From Archilochus colubris (taxonomy: Eukaryota > Chordata > Aves > Apodiformes > Trochilidae), in contig CM041084.1 in assembly GCA_023079485.1 (NCBI GenBank), positions 19,248,609 through 19,312,608 of the forward strand: a stretch of DNA of 64,000 nt, given 5' to 3'. The position numbers and the translations under genes were made by a program. Below the pieces are notes generated by a model. That model did not search any database, was not told where the DNA came from, and saw nothing but the letters and a program-made list of their open reading frames with translations. Position 1 is the first letter of the stretch, and every line of letters begins with the position of its first letter. This document shows positions 14,498-28,080 of this stretch, piece by piece.

Positions 14498-15157
14498 GTG
14501 CTGTGCTCCACATCCTATAGAACATGGGGTTTCTCTAGCACCAGAGCTTCACTTTCGAAGTACTTCTGCTGCTGGTACATCCCAAAGCTTAACACTTAAC
14601 AGTATCAATTCAGCCTTTGCTATGTGCAAATGTGCAGTGTAATTCAGTGAAAGACCAGCTACATTTTACCATTACACCAGAAGAAATGCGGGGAAGTCAC
14701 ATACTTCTTCTTTTGTCCTTGCACACAAAGGCAGAGAAACTCCTGCTCTTAGTGAAATGCATCTGATGGAAGAATTCCATGTCTTTGTACTCTAACTATC
14801 CTAGGGACATGGCAGTTTTCTGCATTTGTCCTCTGCTCAGGAGATTTCTAGGGCCTTCTTTATCTACTTCACATAGACACAAGAGACGCTGAATGTAAGT
14901 TCAGACCCTTCTAGGCCCCCATTCTCCAGCAAATCTTTGCTCCAGGACAGTTTTGATCTCTGCCTCTTCATTTGGTGGCACATAACCTCCATTTCTACTT
15001 CTTGTTCATAAAATTGAAGGAAAAATTAAAAAGTAAAAAGATGAGAAAGATGAGAACGGAACTGCATAAAGATTTTAAAAAAAAAAAATCTACAATACAA
15101 AATACAATCAATAACTAAATTAACAACTGTATACAGAAGTGGGGGTTTTCCATGTGG

Positions 15158-15193
15158 TTTGTTTTTGTTTTGTTTTGTTTTTTTTTTTTTTTT
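15158..15193. repeat. (TTTTG)n / poly(T) low-complexity tract
   Basis: Interrupted TTTTG units merge into a run of T. Similar T/G tracts recur at 26.84, 54.4 and 56.0 kb. It appears to be a simple repeat with no coding content. Confidence 0.85.
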
Positions 15194-18024
15194 AACATGT
15201 ATATTAACATTCCTGTGGGGGCAAAGCAGATTCCCTAATTACTCTACATCTCTACTCACCAGTAAGCAGCAATATGTTGCAGCAACACGGAGAGAGGAGA
15301 AACCCAGTCTTGGACTGCCAAATGGAAGCTAAACAGAAGTTAAAGAACTGCTGGCAGGATGGTGGAGTTCTGACAGAAACTGTAAAGGGGCTATTGACTT
15401 TTGCTCAAGTGAGTAGTTCAATATTCAATTTTATGTCTGTAGTTCCATCACTATGAAGTATACACCATGACTACTCTGAAGGTTAACATTAAAAAAAAAA
15501 AAAAATCAAAAAATTATTTTCTTGTACCTACACCAAATTTGCTGCTGTGTGTGATCTTGGAAAGTCATTCAGTACTCCAGTGCTCCACTGGTAAAATGAA
15601 AATAAATAATAGCAGTTATTAGACAAGGCAATTTTGTGCCTAAATCCATCAGTCTTCACAAAGTGCTTTGATATATGATGATAATGATGATGAAACCTAT
15701 AGAAAAGCTTACAAATAGTTATTTCAAAATTCAAAGTCATTCATTCAAAATCCAGACATGCTAAGTAAAATATATTGCAGTATAAATATCAAGAAGGGTG
15801 GGATGGAGAAAAAGGACATGTCATGACTTTAAATCATAAAAAGCACATGGGATTTCTTGGTGTGTTTGTAGAATGATGGCAATTATTCTTCAAGTGCCAT
15901 TTGGCTGGGTAAATATGAACAGCAGGAATAGCTGTAGTTCAGTGAATTCCTGCTATTACCTTGGCAGGTGGGCATCCAAATTTGTAAGTGAGCAAAAGCA
16001 GAGATGCATTGTTACTGGGAAAAAGAGCAAGTTGAGGGGATAGGCATATCTGGACCAGAAATATGTTTTAGAATTCCTGACAAAGATGAAGACTGGCCTT
16101 GGCAAATGAAGATAAATCATCTACTGTGTCAGTTAACAACTTATGGAAATACAGCCCACGACTGCAGAGGGATGCACAGTGAGAGCAGAACACATTTACA
16201 TTCAGCATCCCATTTATAATGAAGCCATTATTTTGGGTTATATCCTAGTGCTTTCTGCTGTGATTTGCAGTGCCACAAGTCAAGCTACCAGTTAAACCAC
16301 TATTGCCACAGTACTGCTGTAAATAAATGAAAAATTACCACAGGACCAAATGAACTCATCCTGTCCTTATCTTTACCATCATTATTCATTTTTTTCCCTC
16401 TTTACCCCTCAGAAAAACTTGTTTATAGGAATTTCTAGACAACTGAAACTTTGAAGAAGTGCTATGGAGCAGAAGGGCCCCACTCTGACTTCCTGGACAG
16501 TCCTCCCCGAATCCTAGGATGCTTTGTTGAAACAGGTGTTCAAGAACGAAAAAGGAAGCTTTTCTCCTGAATGCCTAGAAGCATTGCCCAGCACAGACCC
16601 AGACAAAAAGTCTTTTCATTCCTCAGATATTTTTTACAAGGCAGCCACTGATAAGAGCAGTCACCTGGCAGGGAGATACAGGTTGGGAACCTTCCTTTTC
16701 CAGTTTACCTGTCCTATATAATTAAGAAGTTTCTGAAATTCCTTAAATTGTACAAAAGGCAGTTTCTACTTTGGTGTTTTGGTTTTTTTTTTTTTAACCT
16801 ATTTTTAATGACATAAAAAGAAACTAAATTATAATAGAAAATGCAGTATGTCCGCTTAAGAGGACCCTGATTCCCTACAGAGCTTTTGAATATATCCTTT
16901 CCTATTTCCACTTTCTGGCTTGCTACAGATTTAAGTTAAAGGAGGAGAATATTTATCCTCAAAGTAACCTATTTTTTTTTCATCAACATGGATGTTTTGA
17001 TCTCCTTTCTCTAGAATTCCAGGTTGAATAGTCCCACAGAATATATACGGCTGCTGAAATGTACAGAGTGAACTGAATCAGGCTTTTCATTCCTGCCCAG
17101 CAAATGTTCTGATAGCTCTCACAGTCAACCCATGAACTCTACACTACTTCCTCCTCTTTCCCATTTCAAGAGCCTCAAGCACTCAGAAAGCCAACACACT
17201 TCTCTTAGCCAGCCAAATGAGCAAATTACATTAATATAAATTTTAAGTTGATAAAAATATAAAGTCAGCGACAGCCTCCAAATCCTAAATACCTTCAAAG
17301 ACTGTAAGGAACAACTGTGGGAAATGCAGTTCATTTTCAGTATCAAGGGAGAAATTGCTCCCATTCCTTCTCTTCCTAGCAGTGCAGAAGCCATCCTTGC
17401 TGCCCCCATGGGAAAGTGGGATAGAGCTGCCCTGTGACCAAAGATCCCACACTGCAGTATTTCACATATAGGGTTGTTGAACACACTGCAGAATTAGAGA
17501 AAATGCTTTGTGGGCTATAAACTCTTCAAATTGGCCCAAACTGTTCTTATAGGAGTAATCTGCAGCTGTGTTGAAGAATGTGAAGACAGAAGTTAACCTT
17601 TTTCTCCTAAATTAAACTGTACATTGTATACATAAAAGACCCTATAAACATTTTAGCAACACCTACCAGCATGTTCTAGCACAAGTCAATTTGGTGAAGA
17701 CTTTACATATGTACTTCTCTTCAACAACACACTTCAGTCACATTTTTAAGCTCTGTGCCCAATCTAGGCTTGCAAGGGTAGCAACTGTTTTTCTTTTTAT
17801 AACGAATTTACATCTTTCCTCTCATTGCCTTCTCCTACCTCAGGGAAGACTTCAATATAGATTTGAGTAGATCTTTTCCTAGATCTACAAACAGATTAAT
17901 GGGAAAAAAGGGTCAAGTGGCTGGCTCTACAACTGTACCAGCATCAGTCTCAAAGAGCCTCAGATAATTATAGAGATTAAGTTAAAACTGCAAGGGATTT
18001 ATGATGATCAATAAAACATTTCCA

Positions 18025-18153
18025 AACATTGGACACTTTTAAGATTCAGTTGGACAGGGAGCTGGGCCATCTTGTCTAGACTATTCTTTTGCCAAGAAAG
18101 ATTGAGCCAGATGATCCCTGAGGTCCCTTCCTGGTGTTCTATGAATCTATTGT
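18025..18153 (+). mobile_element. CR1 LINE 3' end, diverged
   Basis: The order 'ggacacttttaagattcag', 'tggacagggagctgggccat', 'ttgccaagaaag', 'ccagatgatccctgaggtcc', 'ttctatgaatctattg' is that of a CR1 3' UTR in sense orientation. It ends in a decayed ATTCTATG tail. It is older than the 3.9 kb and 21.7 kb copies and belongs to a different subtype (the 'ttgccaagaaaggttg' type). Confidence 0.85.
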
Positions 18154-20608
18154 GTTAAGGAAAGATATAACCAAACACTGGACAAACTCCCTGGCCACAG
18201 AGTTTTTAAATCTCTGTAGGAATGCTGGCTTGCTATGCACCCCCACAAAGCTGTGGCATAAAAGAGCACATAAGGGATAAAATAATAAAATTAAAATATA
18301 GGCATGTGAGGTTAAGGATAGAGATAAAAGAATTTCTTTCTTTTACAGCTTACATTAACTACAGCAAACTTCCTTAGAAAAAGATGGGCATAGCTTCCTG
18401 TCCTGAAGACCACACCTTCAGATTATTATCTTTGCCTGCCTGGGGAAAAAAATGTGGCCCATTAACTTCTCTGGGTCATTCCTTGAGGCTAACAGCAATT
18501 TTCTTTGTGTAAAGAGTAAAGCAATAAACCATAAATTTGCATTCAAGAAGCAGCATGCAATAAGTGTTTACACTTAAATTTGATGTGAGCTGTGTGTGCT
18601 TATCGCTTCTCAAGCTCAGGCCACATTTCAGGCCCTTGGAGACAGGTCATAAAATCTAAGTGAATATTTAGTTTGTGCATCTCCTAAGTGTCTCTTGCAG
18701 ATCATAAAAATAAAATCCTAGCTTCCAGCTCTTAAAGGAGAATGCAACATACATGCAGCAGAGGATACATTAGCCTCTGTAGTCCTCTGCTCTTATCCAT
18801 TACCACAACACAGCGAGGTGGCAGGCAGTCTTTTCCACAGGCTGAAAGAACTTTCACTCCATAAACTTTCAAGATCTGCAACATGCTGCAAAATTTATTG
18901 TAGCAAATGGCCTGGAACTTATGAAATAAATTTCAAGACTCAGGAACAGAGAGAAATCTTAAACATGTACATCTTTTTTCAGTCCACCCATCTGTAGGAC
19001 AATACTTGTATAACCATTTCCTTAGGAGTGGAAATCTAAGTACAGTACTAAATCCGTAAAGTTTTGTATAAGTGGAGCCTACAGATACAAGCCCAAATAT
19101 TCTAAAGCATAAAGTCTGGCTTTAGTTTTTTGTGGTGGTGGTGATTTGTTACGTTGTTTGGGTTAGTTCCTTTTCAAATTTTGGGGGGATCATATACTTT
19201 GCAAGCCAAGAATAACAATTTTTTAAAATCTAATATTTTTTAAACCTACCATTATTTCTGCAGAAAACATACACTACACCATCACTGATGAAACAGAAGA
19301 CACTGAAAAGTGCTTATTCTATAAAAAAATCTGTCTGCCCTGTTTTCAGTCAAATACTTACTCTACAGGAAACTTCATCATGATTTATAGCATCAGAGGC
19401 ACAGCGCTATACTTGGACTCTGTATAAATATGTGTGGTATACAGCATTTGTCAATAATCTTTCTTCTTCAGTGTTCATGGAGCTATATCACCCGTAAAAC
19501 CTTCTATCATAGATGTGCAGTAAAATAGTAGTATTCTACATCTTGAAAGATCAATTTCTGAGGGGGATAAACTTTTCAGCCAGCCTAAGAATTTGAGTCA
19601 CAATGCTGCAAACGGATTGCTTTGGAAACATTTCTTCTGACTAGCAAATACAAACCTTTAGTTAAAGGAAAAATACTTTTACAGTTTGTGAAACATCACC
19701 ATTCTCTTCTCCCCAAGAAGTCAATGGCTTCTTGGGGCCAATCTAAATGTCCCTAATCTAAAAGGACTGGGACACGATCCTTTCATATTTCCAAAGTGCC
19801 AACCAGCAGAAATTTGACCCTGTATCTGCCTATCCTTCAGATGAGCTTGAGTTTAGGGAAGAAACTTACTACAGTAGGCTATAAGATGTGACATATTGGA
19901 ATGTGCTATACAAACAGCTGAGAGACATATTTTTCTATTGCAAGCCTCAGTAAGGAGAGGAACATCAGAAATGGCAAAATGTACAGCAGTCACAATTTAT
20001 GACCTGTTGTCTCTGCACTGATCACAGCCCTGAGGCAACTTTAATGTGATTTTTTCCAGATAGACATAGGTTATTTCATAAAAAATATGACCAGGATTTG
20101 AAGGGTTAGATTAGGGAATTCAAGGACGAGAATGAGGAAATAAATTTCAGCCCTGAATTTGGTGAAGCAAGCAGAAACTGGAAAGATACCTGGGCTATTG
20201 CAGAAAAAAAGCATAAACAATGAGAGAGAATGTCTGAGACATCAACAATGCATTTTTAACTTTGGTAAGGTAGTCACTTTTTCAAAAGCACCTTCCTATT
20301 TTGTGAAGCTATGATATTACCTTACTTTAGCAAGTCTTACAAGAATAAGAATACTAATGAATATAAAGTGCATAGCTGTGATGATTACAGGAATAATTGA
20401 GAGAGTTGTAAGGGAAGTGTGGCCTGCAAACAGCAATGGAAAAGTAAAGCACACAAATTGCATGCTGAAGTGTGATGGGAATTGAAGTCTGGAGGTGAAC
20501 TTCAGAGAGTACTAAAAAGTTATGAGCACAATATGGATTCAAGTTTGAATTCAGAAACAATATTAAAGGATAAGGAGTCTAAATAACAAAGTCATGTCCA
20601 GGGATGAA

Positions 20609-20700
20609 AAACAACTAACCAAAGAAACAAACAAAAAAACCCAAACCCCACCCCAACTCCCAAAATGAACAAGAAAGCCAAACTACCAAACAAAACCCAC
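20609..20700. repeat. A/C-rich low-complexity tract
   Basis: Irregular AAAC/AACCC runs over about 90 bases, with almost no G until the end. The 92-codon minus-strand frame across it is produced by this composition and is not a gene. Confidence 0.75.
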
Positions 20701-21672
20701 AATTAACTACAAAGTTTGATTTTGGCATGGCAGAACTCTCAATACTATGACGGCTGAGGCAGAGTATAAACTTGTGTCTAGATCCATTTTCAGGATGCAC
20801 ACATAGCAAGCTCAAGAGGCTGACAAAAGATAACAGTAGTTCCTTTTCTCCATTCAAACTGGTAAGTTTACTATTGAAAGAATGATATTGCATGTCATTT
20901 CTTCAATACTACAAAATTACTCTGAATAGAAAAAAAACCCCAGTATTATAGAGTCTGCAATAAATATCCATACAATTGTGCCTGAAAGAAAACAGAGGCT
21001 GAAAAAAGCCAAGTGGTGAAAAACCAAACCGAAAACAGGCTAAACAAAAACAGATAAAGAGGGACAAGCTTGCAAAAAAGGGCACTAAAATTAAAAAATC
21101 TTTACTATCACAGATACTTAAAGCATTGCTAATGCTCTTATCTTCCACCACATGTTATACTTGTGGCTGGTGCTTTTTACCATGTGCCTGGAGACTGTCA
21201 CAGGGAAGAGCACCCTTGCTGGCCTGTGGTGCATGGGGACATGTGGAACAGTTGTCCATGACACAACAGCTTCTCATCCCAGGCGAAGACTTTACGACCT
21301 AGGTGTTCCCTTCTAGATATGTGGTCCCAGGAAAGAGACTGTTAGGACAACTTACTACTATTACTATTATTTAATTTTTGCATCAGAAATATGGAAACAG
21401 CTCCAATAGCTTGCAGGCTAGAAGAGAAACAGGAAGATTTGGGAAAGGTAAATACATTAACATAATCAATAGAGGAAGCAATTATGTTTTTGCTTAGGTT
21501 GGTGTTTAATCAGGGAAAGACCCCTTTGGTTTTCTCTGGTTGAATGCAAATACAAACACCTGTGTACTTCAACAGTGTACAACCACACATTTCTATTATT
21601 TACTATGTGAATTATGCAAGACTTAACCAAAAAGCATTGCATTATATATACTTCATTCATAAAAATTGTTTT

Positions 21673-21835
21673 TCATAGAATCATAGAATTAGCTGGGTTG
21701 GAAGGGACCTCAGAGATCATCTAGTCCAACCCTTGACCCACCGGAGCAGTTGCTAGACCATGGCACTGAGTGCCACATCCAGTCTTTTTTTAAATGTCTC
21801 CAGGGACGGAGAATCTACCACCTCACCGGGCAGAT
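21673..21835 (-). mobile_element. CR1 LINE 3' end
   Basis: The plus strand reads 'tcatagaatcatagaatt', 'gggttggaagggacct', 'gatcatctagtccaaccc', then a block ending 'ctccagggacggagaatc'. This is the reverse complement of a CR1 3' end, with a short remaining ATTCTATG tail. It extends about 70 bases further 5' in the element than the 3.9 kb copy. The shared 82-base block is identical between the two. Confidence 0.95.
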
Positions 21836-22703
21836 ATAATTAATAAAAAGTAAATGGAAACCAGAACTAATGATAATCTATAATAGTGATTTACCCTATC
21901 TGTTTTCTTTGTTTTGAGACTACAACTGAGATCAATATATATAAATACATTTAAATATGAATCACTCATAAATTGTGTTAATAATGAGGTCAGCTTTCTG
22001 CATTACATACCAAATGCTAAGCTTCAAGTCCATAAATGTCTTTACTGCAAATAAACCATAAATCTCTTCTCTTTACAGCATCAGCAATCTGGAAAAGGTG
22101 CTCTCCTTTAATTACTTTCCTCATGAATATCATATTAACCAAGAAGCAACATGAATGAGAAATATTCTACAAAGTACAAAAGAAACCAAAACTAGGATCA
22201 ATATGACTGGGTTTTTTCAGCCCTTCTGCTTTACTTCTCATCAATAATAGTAATGTTTATAGAAGAGAAAAAGGTTTAATTTTCTATGGCTTATGGTATG
22301 TACCCAAATCTCAACAAAGGTAGGTCTCGATTTGTTAACTGACTACCCTAAATCAAAATTTTGATCTTGTTCTGATTAAAAGTAAATATTCAGTGTTTGC
22401 TGTATGACATAAAATACATGTATACAAACAATCATAAACTCCAAAAACAAAGAGTGTTTCAGTCATGCTTATAAATCCTAATATAATAATTTAATCTAGA
22501 AGTCAAAATAAACATTTTTAAATGAGACATTTTATCCTCATCAAAATGAAAAAATCAAAATTACTTGTTTTGATGCTTCCCAGTTGAAATATTTTTAAAA
22601 AGCACATCAGATTTTACATAATTTTCCAATTTCAATTACTTGTTTCTTTGATTTTTTTTTTAATAAGCCTATATAACACCTGGTAGTATTAACCAGAAGT
22701 CAG

Positions 22704-22782
22704 GTTAATATTAATTAATAATATTAATTAATAATATATAATATATAATTAATTAAATATTAATAATATTAATTAATAATAA
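22704..22782. repeat. AT-only palindromic repeat
   Basis: Nearly 80 bases of A and T only, built from TTAATATTAATTAATAAT-like units that are self-complementary. It could extrude a cruciform. Such tracts are often length-variable. No coding or regulatory assignment is possible. Confidence 0.85.
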
Positions 22783-23178
22783 CATATTTACAGAGTGTTG
22801 TTGCTCTTGTAAGAGGATTTATAATGCTCAGAGCTTTAAAAATGCTACATTCATTTTCCTCAAAATTTTCTTTTCATCTCCCCTACCTCTTCCAAAATGT
22901 AGCCTTTTCTGTTTCTCTCTTTTTTAGATCTCACTTGAGTAACAAGAACAGTCCCACCTAGATCACCACCAGATGAACTTCGGAAATGGTGCAAGGGAGG
23001 AGGAATCAATCTCTGGAACAGGCAGGAAGGGCAATGAGGAGATGAAGGGTGGAGAGAAGAGCCTAGGAACCCAGAAACCAGTCCTGCCATGAAAGGATTC
23101 CTAGCAGAGGGCCTTTGGTTTATGTCTCGGGGTGACTGAGGCTGAACTGCAAATAGATACTGGTTGGCTTGCAAATTC

Positions 23179-23203
23179 AAAAAAAAAAAAAAAAAAAAAA
23201 AAA
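23179..23203. repeat. Poly(A) tract, 25 A
   Basis: A run of 25 adenines. It makes the lysine run in the short frame at 23132-23455, which is therefore not credible as a gene. No retrotransposed parent sequence is evident 5' of it. Confidence 0.9.
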
Positions 23204-24449
23204 GTCATAAACACCCACACAGGAAAGCAGAAAGATATAGATGGAAAATTTAATGAAGCACCTATACTAATAAAAATTCATGCTGGGTCCCAATTCTCTA
23301 TGGAAGCCAAGATAGCATTTTCCAATGGATTTTTAGTTCAGCTGCTGACTCGTCAAAAGAACCCACATAGTGATGAATTCACTTTAATCCTTCACCCTTC
23401 AGAAAATACTGATGTTACAATGGATGACACTTGCCTTTTACAATCAGACTACTAACAACTCTCATGAAGAGAAAAGCTGTAATTATTCAGGCCAGATTCA
23501 GTACTACCCATACTGCCCATTCATTATTTTCAGAATTCATGTTATGACCAAAGAGGAAAAAAAAAAGGCAATGCTTATAGAATAAAACATTAAATACAAC
23601 TCAAAGTGCTTATTGCTGGATAACCACATCCTGTTCTTCTACTAAACGCAGATGAAACAGAATCAGCCTTACTAACTACAGTAGTTAATGAAAGCTGCAG
23701 TAAAAGCTATAAATGGCATTGCATCCCTGTCATGTAAGCAACCCTTAGACACAGTCCAATGAAATCTATAAAGAAAAAGACAAGAGCTTCTAGCACCAAC
23801 TGTGAAACAAAATATGCCTGAAACATGATGAAAGATAGGTTAATATGTGGAAATCTTCCTATACAAGTCAAGTATTTTTTACTCAATAAAGTGACACGGG
23901 ATAAGCAATGCCTCTCTAAACTTCAAAAAAGTCACTATGAGGATATGTTAAAATAAAAAATCTGCTTATGATGAAACTTAATATTCAAATTACAATTCTA
24001 AAAGAAGTAAGAATAAAATCTGACTTTAAAAGCTTGATTTCATGATGTAAGAGCTCTAACTAAGGCAGCATTTTAAATGTCTTTCCTTTTTCTGCAGCCA
24101 GAGAAAGTGTATGTTAAAATCACATTAAAGCCACATACATCATGGGCAAATGAGAGGAAGAGGCCTCAAGCAATGAGTGCACTTGCATTCATGCTTGTAT
24201 TTTAACCAGCTGCTGAGTTCAAGGTGAACCCTTGTGCACGTAAAGCTACCCAGACAGAATGATTCAAGGTAGCCTGGTGAGACCTTGAAAGGTCACACTG
24301 CCCAGCCATTTGCTCCAAGGCAGGAACAGCTGCCTTTCTGGACAAAATGACATTTCAGACATATGTTATCTAACCTGCTTCAGTGATGAAGACTACTCAA
24401 GAGATAATCTCCTCTCATAGCTTTAACATTTAGAAGTCTGCCTTGCTGC

Positions 24450-24870
24450 AATTTAATTCACCACTTGTTGCTGAGGTTAAGTTATTCCCTTCTCTTCTGT
24501 GGAAGTCTTTTACACACTTAGAGATTGTTACCACATCAACTCTTAGTTTTACTCTTTCTAGAAGTGTTTGTTTTGGTTTGGTTTTTTCACATGACATCCT
24601 TCTGTTAGCCCACATAATCTCTTAAAAGTGCAGCGCTTGAAACCAGAGGGAATACTCCTGCTGGGATCTTACCCTTGACAAATACCACTCTTGTGAGGTC
24701 TTTTCTTGTATCTATCTTCATACTAATACATTTCTCTTGATGTAACATGTCATCAAGTTTGCTACTTTTGAAACTGTGTGTTCAACTCAAGTATCAAACA
24801 AGACCCTGGATGTGGCCTAAGAAGCTGCCCCATTTGTGTTTCAGAAAAGAAACAGCAAGTTGGGCCAAAT
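24450..24870 (-). mobile_element. Possible very old CR1 fragment (internal 3' region)
   Basis: On the plus strand, phrases such as 'gagattgttaccacatcaactcttag', 'gaaaccagagggaatactcc' and 'atcttacccttgac' loosely follow the order of antisense CR1 sequence upstream of the 3' UTR ('gataagatcccccctcagtcttc', 'ggacacagtactccagatgtgg'). The match is weak and interrupted by a T/G-rich insertion, so this may be wrong. Confidence 0.3.
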
Positions 24871-26840
24871 CCAGCTTGAAAACACTCCTTCTAGCTGCCT
24901 TTTGGTCAAGGGAGATTCAAATGTTACACAAGCACCTTCAAAAACAGAATTTATGTGGACACTGAGCACAACTGATTGCTCAATGTTGACAGCAAAGAGT
25001 GGTAACTGAAGCTGTGTTTATTCGTTGGATAATGAAACAGAAAAGAGGCAGAAGTGGAGGAAGTGTTCCATGATGAGACACAGCACCCAACACTCACAAA
25101 CATTACCTCAGGGGAATGGTTTAGGAACATTTGTCAGAAGCCACAAACAAAAACAAAACCCACGTGTACTTAGCATGGCTTCTCCACATACTTCTCCATG
25201 GAAAGTGATCTCCTGGGTTATTCCAGTTCCTGCTGTGATTACACAAGTCTCCAGTTCAGTAAATATGACATCTGCCAATTGCACCGCATTAACACTCCCA
25301 GTTCAGCCCGCATCAAACTCAATGGTTGGATATAATTTCACACTTTTGGCAAGCTTGCAACATTTCCTTGTAGTGGATGAAAAATGCTCCAGTCAAATTA
25401 CCTTTTGTTCACTCTGTAAAAAAAACCCAGAATACTCTTACTTTAACTACTGCCTTCTTAAATTGCTTTGGTATTAATTTTCCTTAGAAAGCATGAACCA
25501 CACAGGGAATTCAAAACACACTCACACCAGTTAACCCAGCTTTCTTCTCAAAGAGACTGCAGCCTCCATACATTTTTAAAACTGGAGCTGCTATAGAGCT
25601 TTCTTTTTGCCAGTGCTTTCAAGGCTAGGAGCAGCAGATCTGCTCAGTAATTCAGATAGTCCAATTAAACCACATTTTTATCACAAACAGTCAAAATATG
25701 ATTTTATTTCTTTTAATAAGAAATTTTCATTTCCTTTATGGAGAAGAGCAGTAACATTCAACTGAGCATGCTTCTTGTGTGATAGCTGTCTTTATCAAAA
25801 TGCAAAGCAAAGCTGCTTTCAAGGCATCACTGTACAGTAGTTCTAAAAAAAAGACAAGCTACAGGTCCATACCTTCATCTCCTGAGGTCTGTGCAGGGAC
25901 CTGCAGCACTGCTCCATCAAAAATGTGCTAAAAAGTCCTTAATGACAATGTTAACACAGCAAAGCTCCGTGACTAGTTTCCTCAGTAGGTTACTCTCAAG
26001 TGCTGAAATGACAAATCTCCTCATCTATCACCTTCTCAGGAGTCTCTTCCCTTAAAGGAAGCATGCTTCCTCAACTGCAGGTTTTTCTGAGGAATCTTAT
26101 ATTCAGCAAAGCAGTAGCTGTTATCCTAGCATTCTGCTAAAAATGGGTTGTATGTGTTGCTAATAAATTATTGCTCAGAACAAAACTTCTCCAACTATAA
26201 AGACCCGTTCCTCATCTTCTGCATTTGTTTCCCTGTTATTTATCATCAGCTCCAAGCTAAGTATCAGAAAAAACCTAGCATCTGAGTCATGTTTGCTGAG
26301 TTCAAATGCTTGCCAGAGGATATAAACTCTGGAGATGAGTATTTACAGCCAAACAAAACCACTGTTTTCATCAAGGGATTTTAGAACCCTCATTGAGCTA
26401 TGAGTATTGATCTTGTTCTGAACTTGTGGAAATTTCTGGGAAACTGAGTTTACTACCTAGGGCAACCTTACCATAGTCTTAATTTGCCTACTAGTACTAG
26501 CAATATTTCAAACTATCCTTCCAGAGAAAATGATAATGACAAAAACTACAAAAATAAATGGAAGAACCAAGATTAAAGTCTAAAAAAAGACTATTTATTC
26601 AGAGGGATTTCTTTATAGAATGCATGCAATATGTACATAGTATTTACTCTCAAGTGTTCCTGGTATTCTCTAACTCAACTGTCTTCATTTCTCCATTTAC
26701 CTATAATAAACAGAAAAAAATATGGAATTTTGAATGTGAAGAAAAAAAATATGTGACACAGATGATGTCTAATACTGCAGATTCTTTTGATACTTCCAAG
26801 ATGAAAACTGAAGCTGCTATTGTGTAGTGATGAAAGTTTT

Positions 26841-26895
26841 GGTTGTTTGTTTTTCAGGGGGTTTGGGGTTTTTGTTTTGTTTGTTTGTTTTTTTA
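26841..26895. repeat. T/G-rich low-complexity tract
   Basis: TTTG/TTTTG units with short G runs. Simple repeat within PLXDC2 intron 1; no other content seen. Confidence 0.8.
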
Positions 26896-27366
26896 ACAGA
26901 GTAGAGCTCAGTCAATACAGAAATTGTGACTGTTTCTGCAGTAGATAAATGCTAGATAAACACTCTTTAATAGTAGTTTATCCCATAAAAATAATTCTAC
27001 CCATCTCTGAATGCTGATGTCTGAAGACTGCGGCAGTCCAATGAATATAAATTATACCAAGATTCCGGAATATGCTTCGACAGAAGAAAAATTACACTAA
27101 CAGCCTCCTAATTCGGACTGATGGTGTTTGCAAAAGAATATTACATTTTCAAGGCTTCTTGTGGCAACATTTTAGCAAGCAGTGTTGCTTCAACCTCACT
27201 TAAACAACTGAAATCTTTAATTGCTGTGCGAGCTTTCAAATGACCCTCTGCTTCATTTGGCCAAATTTATGTCATATTCAGACTGCTTACTGAAAAACAC
27301 ACTAGCACATAAACCTTACGTTTCAGAACCTACATCTTTGATTCATAGCGGTTTTGTCAGCAAAAA

Positions 27367-27615
27367 CGAAGCCCTGCCCCGGCCCAGGAACAGCCAGAGG
27401 TGAGGCTGGAGGGCGGCCGAGTGGCTCCGGGGAGAGCCGCTCCCGGCGCGGCGGCCGCCGTGCCCTCTAGCGGGGACACCCCGGCTGCCAGCGCTGCCTC
27501 GCACCTGGATCACAAACATCTGGATTTTAATAACACCCGAGGCAGCCAGGCAAGTTCCGGCATGCCTAGGACATTATATTACTTGAATTGCTCTGACCTG
27601 ATTTTATTTATCACG
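27367..27615 (+). promoter_or_regulatory. Small GC-rich/CpG patch ending in a consensus plus-strand splice donor
   Basis: An isolated GC- and CpG-rich block (about 27367-27510) sits in an otherwise AT-rich intron, 2.6 kb downstream of PLXDC2 exon 1. About 100 bases further on there is a plus-strand donor ACG|GTAAGTCA (intron from 27616). The pairing suggests a candidate first exon of an antisense non-coding transcript, or an intronic enhancer or alternative promoter. The open frame across it has no ATG upstream of the GC block and no recognisable domain, so I do not call a protein. Confidence 0.35.
27461..27473 (-). promoter_or_regulatory. CTCF-like binding motif
   Basis: The minus strand reads CCGCTAGAGGGCA. 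It matches the CTCF core CC-[AG]-[CG]-[CT]-AG-[GA]-[GT]-GGC-[AG] at every position. It lies within the GC-rich patch. Motif match only; occupancy is unknown. Confidence 0.5.
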
Positions 27616-28080
27616 GTAAGTCAGAGGAGCTGGGGAGAAAAAAAAAATAAAGCTTGTGCATGTTTTTCATTTTTTCCTCTGCTTTATTGGAATCATGGCA
27701 TATCCCTTCTGTAGCATCCTCAGAAATCCTCTCCTGGCTCCAGCTCCGCAGAGCATACTAAACCTTTGCATTTCTTGATGATGCTATTTCATTCACTTCC
27801 GATAAAGTGTTTTACTACTCAGTATTTGAAGAATATGTCAAAACAGCCTTCCTTCAAGAAATTGCAGCTATTTCAAAGACTTTTTTTTCCTTCAAGTCTT
27901 CAAAGGTTTTATCTGAGGTATACAGCAGATACTAAATAGAGTAAAACTTTGAAACAGCACTTTTTATTTTGACTCACAGAGCCTGAAGTGGAATTTCCCT
28001 AGCTTTACATAATAATTAGCCTCTTGGTGATTAGACACAGTCCCTCATTGCATCTTTTTGAAAGAGCAGCATCAAGAATT

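Noticed and set aside
23132..23455. 107-codon plus-strand frame containing a lysine run
   Set aside because: The lysines come from the 25-base poly(A) tract. No gene evidence on either side.
25025..25477. 150-codon plus-strand open frame
   Set aside because: It does not begin with ATG, and has no recognisable motif, no splice signals of note and unremarkable intronic composition.
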